Source: Acanthopleura granulata (taxonomy: Eukaryota; Mollusca; Polyplacophora; Chitonida; Chitonidae). From it: a stretch of DNA of 64,000 bases. Positions 13,073-25,000 of the stretch are shown piece after piece. A program made the translations under genes and the position numbers. Numbering within the stretch: position 1 is the first letter of the stretch; every line of letters starts with the position of its first letter. The DNA lies in NCBI GenBank assembly GCA_016165875.1, contig JABBOT010000080.1:8972172-9036171 (forward strand), given 5' to 3'. The notes beneath the pieces were generated by a model. The model saw only the letters and a list, made by a program, of their open reading frames with translations. It made no database searches and was not told the DNA's origin.

Positions 13073-16000
13073 CTGAACATCAACAAACTCACAGTTTTAA
13101 ACCTAACTCAAATCTGGAAATTTATCAACTAATTTCATTGCCGTTTTTCATTTGTTGAGGAACATCTGCCTTCCTCGAATATGACATGTAAAATTTAATC
13201 ATCACATGTATGAAAGTTCAGCAGTAACTTGCCTAAGGGCCAGAGTTCATCCAAGGCATCCTAAAATATGATAATTTTATTCAAGAATGCCACACTCAAG
13301 ACTTTTGAGGGCTGGAAGAAACTGAAGTGGCCAGGGCATACAACAGCCATTCACCAGGTCATCTAGTCAGAGGCTAATCTAAGCTGAGTCATCCAATAGG
13401 GGAGTTTCGAGTTCGAACTGTTTTGTCGCAGAAGGTAAAAAGAGTTCAACTGCGTCCTGTGATTTGTCAAAAATGTCAGGCTGATCTTAATTTACAGATC
13501 ACCTGTTTTGCCATGTTGGGGAGGTACAAACGACCTGTCCTTCACTAAGGAGCTTCTTAAATTAAAAGACTTACAGATCCTCAATTTTCCCTATTATAAG
13601 TCTAGTCCAACGACCTTTTTTTGAAACTTTTCTTAGGTTCCCATGTCAGAGTAAATGTAACCAGAAACAGTTGCCTAGCATTTTTGACAGGTCACATGGT
13701 ACAGTAGGGCTTTTCTTACCTTTAGCGATAAAAGAGTTCGATCTCGAAACTCCCCTATTAAATCTCTCAGCACGTCCTATGTCTACCTTGCACACTTAAG
13801 ACAGTTGGTCATAACAACTCCTTCACTCTGATACCTTATGGTCCAAACATGTTCGAACAGGTATAGGGAGAATGATTGGTCAGGTGCTGATTGACAAGAA
13901 ATCGTCAGGAAACAGAGACACTCTCATACCGTATACACAGTCATGAGCTATTCACATAGTTTATCCCATGGAAATGCTGGATGTAGCATCCTGTGGCAAA
14001 AGGATTCCATTTAGATTCCAATAAGCATGTAGATCTTGTAGGCTTTGTCACATGAGAAAACATCTAGGATTAGACAAGATACCCAATGTTTTGTTGTTGT
14101 TGTATAATTTGTTAAATTGCTGTACAAACACATGACTGTTTCACTCATTCCATGACAGCTAGCACATTAGGTGAAGGAAACTGGAAAGCCTATACTGAAG
14201 AACTATCCTAAATCTTCTGATTTTTGAAACAGAAATTAGTACTACTGAAAGCAAAAAATTATATTTCTCTCCCGTTTTGTTGCTGTTGTTTTTTCAGAAA
14301 AGCAAGGATATAGATACAGTTGTTCCTTAAAATGACTGGCCATGTGATAGGGAAGAAACCGTGTACTCCTGTTACAATTAGGCTCCTACATGAATAAAAT
14401 ATGTCATGATGGTGGTTGGCAAGTGAAAAGGCACCCTGAAACCTTACATGTGTGTAAGGCTACACAAGAGAAACCATTAAGTCTCCAAGGCCTCAGAACA
14501 AATGGAAGCTGGAAAATGTAGAACATTCCCTGTCCGAGACTGTCGGAGTTTTCAATGTGAACACGTATACCTGGTGTAGAGTTCAGTGAGCAGGCTGACG
14601 TTACTCTTCGTGGCTCTGCGAGGCATCCTCAGTTTACGTAATACACCCTGGTTGAGATGGACACCCTCCTCCACCATGAAGGCTAGGTTAAACATTGCCT
14701 ATTACAAAATTAGAATCAGGCCCTTTATAATCTGATTAAAGTGAACAACAGCATCTTACACTGCAATAAATCATGAAAAACCTGCTTTAAAACAGTCATA
14801 TAACCGAAATCAAAATTCTGAGATGCATAAATCAAAAGTTAAAGGCAAAACCAAATTTCACATTAAGTTCAATTCTACACTAAAACACCAAAGTGAACAG
14901 TGAGTCAAAGCTTCAAACTGTATTGCAAATCAAAAATTCACAATTAAGCTAAATTAAACTGGGATTAAAAATTTCATAATACATTCCAAATGAAAATTAT
15001 AAGTTACATATGGTATAAGAGTCAATATTTAAAACATAAAACTATGCCATGACTCTACTGCTCATCATACTAATGGAGAGAAACACCCAGTTACACCCTA
15101 AACACATAAAAGGTAAGCTATCATTGCTACTAAAAATGGAAATCAAACCCCAGGTAGGTATTGGGAGCAAATTGTGGCTGGTTGTCATTACATACATGTG
15201 GATCTCTCTTCAGTGCAGCCCGAGTGTAGAAATCCACAGCACGCTCTGTGTCTCTGTTGCCCTCACAGCCATACCAGTGATAATCCCCCATCTTTATTAA
15301 AGCTGCAACAACAACATGATATAAATCATTACATCTGAAAGACAAATCAAAAACACAACAACACATAAATTACAGCTTTTGGCTTAAACAGCTCAAAACT
15401 TATTGAATTAAGATTTTTTCAAAATCCTCTTCAAAGAAACTTCAATATGTGGTGTTATAATATATATGTGAATTGATACGGGAAGATGAAAAGCATTTCG
15501 ACAGCAGACTACCAGAGTTCGGGATGACATGTTTACAAAATGGCTAACCACTAAAGAATTTACCATAGGGATCAATGTGTTGTTCTTCTCTCTGAATGGA
15601 AATGTTAAACCTATGCCACTGACATTCCTTCTCCAGGTAAGACACTATACCCTCCTGGAAAAAGAAAACGAAAAACGCCATACATGTGGGCTAATGATTG
15701 TGAACTGTGATACTCTGCGAGTCATGCTGAATTTCAACTCAAATTTCCACATTTGATTTATTTATTTATTTATTTATTTATTTGATGGGTGTTTCACACC
15801 AAATTCAAGAATATTTCACTTATATGACGGCAGCCAGCATTATGGTGGGAGGAAACCGAGCAGAGCCCAGGGGAAAACCCACACCCATCCGCAGGTTGCT
15901 GGCAGACTTTCTCACGTATGGCCGAAGTTCACAACTGAAATCCAGAATCAACTGAGTAGCTGTTGACGGAAGCATTAGAAAAGGTGCTACAGCTACACAT

Positions 16001-19000
16001 GTTAATGATTACGAATATGCGTTTACAAACAAATCCACCCTTGTGGCCACACATAGCACACATGAAACACTGTACTCTAAGAAGGCTTGTGCTTAATTAG
16101 AGCCAACACTGTTGCACCCTCTGAAGTTGTAAACCACATTTCAAGTCTACAGGATGAAAAACTATACAAAGCGTATTTTCAACATGTTAATGGTTTGAAT
16201 AACTAGCATCAACAGGTGTTAAGACAGGCATAAGCAAGGCTCCGATACTAAATTTCGTGTAGGTAAAACTGTTACATTACTAGTGAATTACTATATACTG
16301 ACTAGTGCATACTGATTAAATTCATTAAACAATTTCTCTGATTAAGATAAATGTACAAAACACATGTTAAAAGAATTTCTCTAGCAAACTGTGAGCTGAA
16401 TGGCTATAAAATTGTTCAGTCACCTCAATATAACGAAATCCCTTTTCACAGTTTTCAAGCCATGCCATACTCTTTGCCACAAACTAAACCTTGCCTCTGA
16501 GCCATCAAGAAAAGATAATTCTAACGGACAAATCTAATTTTGCCGACTTTACAGGCAAGCAAACTACTACTCTAACCACTGGACAAGTTTGACCAGCCCA
16601 GGCTTTAATACAGCCTTACTACTTACGACTTTGTACAGAACTACGATCACCATTTTTAACAGAATTGGTTTACTTGTAGGTCGGAATCATTTGTCAATAC
16701 TTCAGATAAAGAGAATGTATATGCATCAAGCATTAATAGGGAAAAGGTGTTAATTGAGACACAGGTCTTGTAGTTCCTGATATCCCTTCCCGCATCACCA
16801 CTGTGAACCCTGTGATTTCGGTAATGTTCAAGATTTCTGTACAAAAATCTGCCACAGGTGGCAAAAATGTAAAGAAGACAGTGAACCATGCACTGTTAGC
16901 AGTGTGATAGACAAGCTGTAAACACACGTCAATGTGAGACAGTTTGTTAAGTTTCAAAATAACCCACGTGTACCTTATTTTCCTCACAGAGAATGGCCAG
17001 GTTAAAATTGCCCACTTCTATACCGCTCTCAGCCGCCAGTAAATAATAAAACAGAGCCAGAGGACTGAAAAAACAAATTTTATTCAAGTCAAAAACATTT
17101 CATGAAGCCTACTTTCAATAATCTCCAAGGAACTATACTTCACGTACATGTAACTGTTGTATCCTTCAACACTGTTGTATCGTTGAATTGAATTTTCGAA
17201 CCAAAAAACATATAGAAATGTATTTGAACCAATATCAACAGAAAATGGAAAAAAGGTATAATTACTTACATGTTTCCTTCCTTGTAGGTTTTCAAAGCTT
17301 TTCTCAAAACATGTCCTATGTGAGGATTTTTCTCTGCCATGAAGCGTGCCCATCTGCCAAAAGCACACATTTAATCAATTTCAGTCAATTTCCATCTTGT
17401 TGGCGATTTGTTTTGCTTTAAGCAACATAATTAAACTGAAGATATACTGACTTACTTTTATCGAAGAGGAAAAATAACCAAGTGAAATTTGGGAGAACTC
17501 TCCCTGCCTAAACAACACTGCTCCATGGTTGCCAGAGACACATCAGCTTTGTCCTCGATTCAACAAGGTGTATCTACAACCTGACCTGTATTCAGGCGTA
17601 GTGCTACATAAAAACTTGACACAAATGTATCGCATTGGGTAACCAGGAAGAGATGACACAGTTAAACCTTCACAGTCTGTGGTTCTTCAGGAACGCCATC
17701 ACAGCATATGGCTGATTGGAGCTGATTGGTGCTGATTGGCAAAGTTAAGAATATTTCACTTATACATTCCTGAGGGGGTTAGCGCACTAGTGAAGAGTAG
17801 TGATCCCGGTGCCTCTCACCAATGTGATCACCGCGAGTACAAGTCCGGCTCATGCTGGCTTCCTTTCTGGTCCTCCGTGGGAGGGTCCGCCAGCAACCAG
17901 CTGACAGACCTTCCCACGCAGGATCTGTCAGTGTAAGAGGTAAAAGTTTGTCAGTATGGCGTTAAACAACAATCAAATAAATAAGTAAATAAATGAACAC
18001 TGACTCACTCAACAGCCATGGCAGTGTTTGGGTTAAGTTTGTCTGTGCCCTTCATCAGAAACTGGGAGAGGATCACTCCTGAGTCAAACTGGTGACGGGC
18101 TGCAGCCCACTCAAAAAACTGATATGCCTTGTGCTGAGGAAAGTAAACACGAGTGGTTATTTACAGTGCTAGTTCCAAGTTGAAAGTCTAACCATGAATG
18201 TCAGAGTACAGTGGTATAAACATAGGACATGGCAGAGATGTTCACTAGTAATTTCAAGTCCTAGGACTTTAGTACAGCAAACAACCTCCTCCTTTTTTTT
18301 GCCATCACAACCGTCAGTTCAGGAGAAAAATCTACTCACATTTTTGCATACAACAAAGCCATGCCACATATTTGTTTGAGTAATTTTACTACCTGGTCAG
18401 TAGTGTGGTTGGGGCATCAGCATACCTGTATTACCTTGTAAACACCACAGTATGTCAACATTTTACCTTGTCAATTGTGTGCTTGGGATGTCACTGTAGT
18501 ACCTTGTCACTGGTGTGCTTGGGATGTCACTCTATTACCTTGTCAGTGGTGTGCTTGGGACATCACTGTATTACCCTGTCAACGGTGTGCTTGGGATGTC
18601 ACTGTCCTCCCTTGTCAATGGTGTGCTTGGGATGTCACAATATTATTTTGTCAATGGTGTGCTTGGGATGTCACTGTCCTCCCTTGTCAATGGTGTGCTT
18701 GGGATGTCACAATATTATTTTGTCAATGGTGTGCTTGGGATGTCACTGTCCTCCCTTGTCAATGGTGTGCTTGGGATGTCACAATATTATTTTGTCAATG
18801 GTGTGCTTGGGATGTCACTGTCCTCCCTTGTCAATGGTGTGCTTGGGATGTCATAATATTATTTTGTCAATGGTGTGCTTGGGATGTCGCAATATTATTT
18901 TGTCAATGGTGTGCTTGGGATGTCACTGTCCTCCCTTGTCAATGGTGTGCTTGGGATGTCGTAACATTATTTTGTCAATGGTGTGCTTGGGATGTCGCAA

Positions 19001-22000
19001 TATTATTTTGTCAATGGTGTGCTTGGGATGTCACTGTCCTCCCTTGTCAATGGTGTGCTTGGGATGTCACTGCATTACCTTTTCAATGGTGTGCTTGGGG
19101 CGTGACTGTATTATATTGTCAATGGTATGATTGGGATGTCATATCACCTTGTCAAGAGTGTGGTTGGGACATAAGTATATTTACCTTATCAACAGTGTGG
19201 TTGGGATATCAGTACATTTACCTTATCAACAGTGTGGTTCAGATATCAGCATATTTACCTTGCCAACAGTGTGGTTGGGTTATAGGTATATTTACCTTAT
19301 CTACAGTGTGGTTGGGAAATCAGTGCATTTACCTTATCAACAGTGTGGTTCAGATATTAGTACATTTACCTTATCAACAGTGTGGTTCAGATATCAGTAC
19401 ATTTACCTTGCCAACAGTGTGGTTGGGTTATAAGTATATTTACCTTATCTACAGTGTGGTTGGGAAATCAGTATATTTACCTTATCAACAGTGTGGTTTG
19501 GATACTTCCCAGTCAGGTACATATGACCAAGGTTGTGTCCTGCATCAGGATTTCCCAGCTTGAAGGCCCTCTCTAACAAATCTGCTGCCTTCGTGTAGTT
19601 TCTCTCCATCTCCAGTGCATGCCAGCCTAAAGCGCTGAGGGCATTGGGGTTACCCTGCAACATATCAGCAAAAGGCAACAATGTCAGGAAGAGAAGGTAT
19701 CCTTTTTGGGGTTTTTTTGGTTTTTTTGTTCTTGATTGATAGGTGGGACAGGTCTATTCCATAAAGCCCTTTCAGCGTTGAGTCAAAAGTTAAAATCTGA
19801 CCATAATGCTTACTTTCTCTTTGGTACTGGAAGTGGAAATTCTGACACCTTTACCTCAGGATGACATTTACGATGTGGTCAAAATTTTAATTTCTATGTC
19901 CTTAAAGTAAACTTACAGAGATCGTATTACAAATTTTGACTAAAGTCAGAAGTCACTTTTTGTAATCCATCTACAGGTAGAACTACAAGCTCTTCCAAGT
20001 GTGTGTAATTTTAAATGATATTTAAGGAAGTGACAGATACGAAACTACCACAGCTATTAACAAGTACATACAGTATCAGATCTTGAAGATGGAAAAATTT
20101 CTTACATACGAGGAAAATGATACTTTTAATACATGAAGAGTCTTGGCTCCTGCTTTTTAATGTCCAATACTACACCTGTTACACTTAACGGACTGCATGT
20201 GTGTCACTAAGATGATTATAGTGTTAACAGAACATAGAACATCCTTCAGAGAAGAGCACATGCAGGTAAAATACAGACCCAACTGCCTACCTTTTCAGCT
20301 GACCTCTGCATCAGCTCCAAACCTTTTGATACATTCTTCTTTGTACCTTGTCCCTGCAAAATATATAGTCATTAATTACTTGATATGTGTCAATGATCAA
20401 CAGAATAACGGCACAGAAAGCACCAAAGTGAAGTCATATTATATAACATATATGTAGAGCAGCACTGTGTTTGGCAAGTTAGTTACAATGGAATTCTCAA
20501 CACAGTAATAGTCAACAACTTTGGATCATACAATAATCAAGGCAGCTATTAAGGTACTCAGCAAATTCAGTGAAGAAATAAAAACTGTCCACGACAATTC
20601 ATAGCATAATCCCAGCTAAAGGAAAACTGATTTAATGACAATGTATTTATTTATTTATTTGATTGGTGTTTTACGCCGTACTTAAGAATATTTCACCTAT
20701 ACGACGGAGGCCAGCATTATGGTGGGAGGAAACCCACAACCATCCACAGGTTGCTTGCAGACCTTCCCACATATCCAGCATGAGCTGGACTTGAACTCAC
20801 AGTTGGTGGGAGGTTTCGGATCATTGTGCTGTGATAGCGCGTTAACTGACTGAGCCATGGAGGCCCCCAATTTAATGACCAGGAAAAGAATTTCCCATAA
20901 CAAGATCAATGAGCCAAATGGAATCCATTTAATATGCAAATCTTAAGCTGGATTTCAAACATGATCTGAGGTTCCACAAACTAAACCTCCACACAAAATA
21001 TCACAATCAGACAATATTTGGAGTTTCAAACTGGAAGCCAAAGCAGACAGAGCCATATTAACATCCTTTGCTATTTGTAAAAGCCTGGGATAACAAATGA
21101 AAATACAAGTATCCACCACTCACCCTCATCAGCACAATACCATAATCATACATGGACACTGGGTCTTGCTGTTCTGCTCCCAACCGGAAATACTCCAGCG
21201 CGGCCTGAACATTACGCTGTAGCCCCTGACTACCCCAGAAGAGAGATCGGGCTACGTATTGCTGGAATGAAAAGTTTCCAATGTGACTGGAACAACAACA
21301 ATTAGTAGACCCGCCAGAAACACTCCAGCGCAGCCTGAACATTACACTGTAATCCCTGACTACCCCAGAAGAGAAATCAGGCCACGTATTGCTGGAACAA
21401 AAAGCTTCCAACGTGACTGGAACAACAACAATTAGTAGACCAGCCAGAAACACTCCGCACATCACATTGGGGCCCCTGACTACCCCAGAAGAGAGATCTT
21501 GCCACATATTGCCACGTAAAAGTTTCCATTGTGACAGCAACAACAACAGTTTATAACAAACCAGGCAAGAGGTTCCCTGTGGCTGCTCCCAAACTCATGG
21601 TTAACTCACTTACAGCTGGCTTCTAGCGTGTCACTTTGCTAATCACCATGCGTGACCCGCCTGCATGTATTGGTTAACCAGTCCACTAGAATGGTGGACA
21701 ATGTAATAAATAATATATTTCAAAATGTTACAGCTATTTCCAAAATAAATTTGCATAATTTTAAACTGTTAATTGTGATAAAACAAAATGGTAAAATGGC
21801 TAAAAAGCATAAGCTTACCTGAGCACCTAAGACCCCCTGCTTAGCCTGGTGTTTCATCCACATAAATATATCCCCATCTTCATCTGTTTGTTCTTTCATC
21901 TGAAGTTCATCAGTTAACCTGACTGATTCTGTCACAATCTGTAACCAAAACACACTGATTCTCTCAGTATCGGTAATAAAAATACAATGATTCTGTCACA

Positions 22001-25000
22001 ATCTGTAACCAAAACACACTGATTCTCTCAGTATCGGTAATAAAAATACACTGATTCTGTCACAATCTGAAACAATGATGCACGGATTCCAACACAATAT
22101 GTAACAATGACACCCTGATTCTGTCACAATCTGTAACAATTTAATGATGCACTGACTCTGTTACAATCTGTATTAATTATACATTGAGTGCCCTTGACAT
22201 GTACCAATGATACACTGATTCTGTAACAAACTGTAACAATGATACACTGATTCTGTAACAAGATGTAACAATGATACACTGATTCTGAAACAGGCTCTAA
22301 TAATAATTAAAAAGTAAGAAAATCAGCTGTCACAATGTTCCACAAACATAACAAAGGAGAATTCACTTCCCAGAAACTGCGTATTCTCAGAGAAATAATT
22401 GGGAAAATAAAACTTGCAGTTAATAAGTAATAGTGTGTTCTTACATCAGTGTCTTTGTGTATTTCCCTGTCCTCCCTGGCCTGCTCAGCCACATACCTGT
22501 AATACACTGGTAGTGAAGAGAGGTAAATACAGTAAGTTCAAATGAAAACATATGTATAAGTACACATAAGAGTATGTATACACCAACTGACATTCTTGAG
22601 CCAGCATGCTCATGTGACCTCCATGTATTTAATGACATTTGAAAACATAGCAACAACCACACCCTATGATTTAACACTCACTAAATTGGCAGAATATTGT
22701 TGAAGTAGAAGACAGGTAATCTATTAACACCGTGAGGTAGAGGAATTCTGGTAACACCCATTAAAAAAAATGAAACAAACAGCAATCCATTTTCCCTTTT
22801 TCTCAAAAATTATAACCTGAGTAAATATAGCAGTACAAGATCAATTTGTAGGCTATAGGAAGCCATACTGTGACTTCCAAAACATCAGTAATTTTTGCAT
22901 CTTGTATTTTCTATAATGCATGCATTTGACTTCTTTGGGGTGTACTTTATACATTCACGTAAAGTCATTAATTGATGTGAAAAGAAACTATCATCTGATC
23001 AGTAGCCACTGCAACAAAGCCAACTTAAATATCAATTGTTAATCACCATTGTACTGCATCATGAACAGACACTCAGAGAATACAAAAGACAGGACTCACT
23101 AAAAGCCTGTTCCTTGTCTAGTGGAATGCTATCCAGTCCCAGGTTGTGTTTACTGGCCAGGGACATCATGGACAGACGGTGTTGTTGAAGAGATGCAAGC
23201 ATCAGGAAAGCGTGCGACTGCAGAGTTTGAGAAATAAAAACAGTTTTCATAAACAAACCTGTATGGACATCCTTGAACATTACATGGTCAGCATTCAGAA
23301 GGACACAATCAAATGTGCAAAAATAAGAAGGAATCAAATCAAATTTTATCTTTTGGCATTCAATTTTGACTGTTTTGATGTAAGAGCCTATTGTTATATA
23401 ACCTTTACTTCCCTCCTCTAAACTATAAAGCTTACATTTTATCTGCTACGATTTCATTCCCTTTTTTTCAAGGAATCAAATATGGTCTCCTCTCTCCCAT
23501 AACAAATCTTCCTAACATTTAACATTTTATAGTTGATGTGTGAATTTCCTTAGCCACTGACAGTGTAAGATATAAATATCATATAATGAATACACATAGA
23601 AATTAACACATCTGGGTGTTGAAAGCCAAATCATCATCTTTATCATTAATATTACCATTATCATATTATCCACATCACAAATGTCATCATCAATATCACC
23701 ATTGCTATCATCAATACCACCATTATCATTATGAATATCACCACTGTCACTATCAATACCACCATTATCATCATCAATATCATCATTGTCACTATCAATA
23801 CCACCATTATCATCATCAATATCACCACTGTCACTATCAATACCACCATTATCATCATCAATATCACCACTGTCACTATCAATACCACCATTATCATCAT
23901 CAATATCACCACTGTCACTATCAATACCACCATTATCATCATCAATATCACCATTGTCACTATCAATACCACCATTATCATCATCAATATCACCATTGTC
24001 ACTATCAATACCACCATTATCATCATCAATATCACCACTGACACTATCAATACCACCATTATCATCATCAATATCACCACTGTCACTATTAATACCACCA
24101 TTATCGTCATCAATATCACCATTGTCACTATCAATACCACCATTATCATTATCAATATCACCACTGTCACTATCAATACCACCATTATCATCATCAATAT
24201 CACCACTGCCACTATCAATACCACCATTATCATCATCAATATCACCATTGTATACCACCATTATCATCATCAATATCACCATTGTCACTATCAATACCAC
24301 CATTATCATCATCAATATCACCATTGTCACTATCAATACCACCATTATCATTATCAATATCACCATTGTCACTATCAATACCACCATTATCATCATCAAT
24401 ATCACCATTGTCTACCATACTGACCTGTATCTCATCTGACTTCACCCAGAATCCATTGTTCAGTATGACTGACAGCATGTACATGGCGTCATAACTGTCG
24501 TAGCATGCCGCCTGTTTCAGCAGCCTGATCATGGAGGGCACACTCTCCACAGAGTTGTCCTACACAGAGACACATACAACCTGTTAGTGACATCTGCAAC
24601 TGACATGACTGAAGGTCTATTTCTAGCAGTACAGTAGACACAGAACTGTTTCTCTCCTTTTTCTATATTCTGCAAGACCAGAACACAAAATTTTATTAAA
24701 ATTGGACAATACTAAAAGCAATCTGCATGAAAATTAATATCCCTTACTTTGCGGAAGCGTATGATAAAAATAAGCAATAAATTCTATATATAAAGGAGAG
24801 TGTATCATTTATAAGAAAAGACAGGGAATTATATACACAAACGCAAGCATGTTTACTTACTATTTTGGCCACGACTTTCTTATAAATGGCATCTCCAATG
24901 TCTTTAGGACTGACCATCTGACCTCTGAGTATCAGCTGCTTGACCAGTTTATTGACAATTCCGTACTGTTTTGACCGTGGAGCCTCCCATACTGGGCACT

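Noticed and set aside
16656..16987. Possible additional SEL1L3 exon after a GTGGCAG acceptor near 16857
   Set aside because: Phase 0 reading meets TGA within seven codons, and the exon at 15564-15654 fits both phase and SEL1L3 similarity better.
18430..19515. CRISPR-like regular 36-bp periodicity
   Set aside because: There are no unique spacers, units are contiguous, and the context is a eukaryotic intron.
18405..19576. Long + strand open frames of 241 and 362 codons rich in Cys and Trp
   Set aside because: They are periodic translations of the 36-37 bp minisatellite, open in three frames at once, and lie antisense to the SEL1L3 intron.
23527..24550. Long open frames on both strands (His/Tyr-rich, Ile/Thr-rich, Ser/Pro-rich, Asp/Gly-rich)
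   Set aside because: All come from the 42-bp minisatellite; a stop-free unit whose length is a multiple of 3 gives open frames in every phase.
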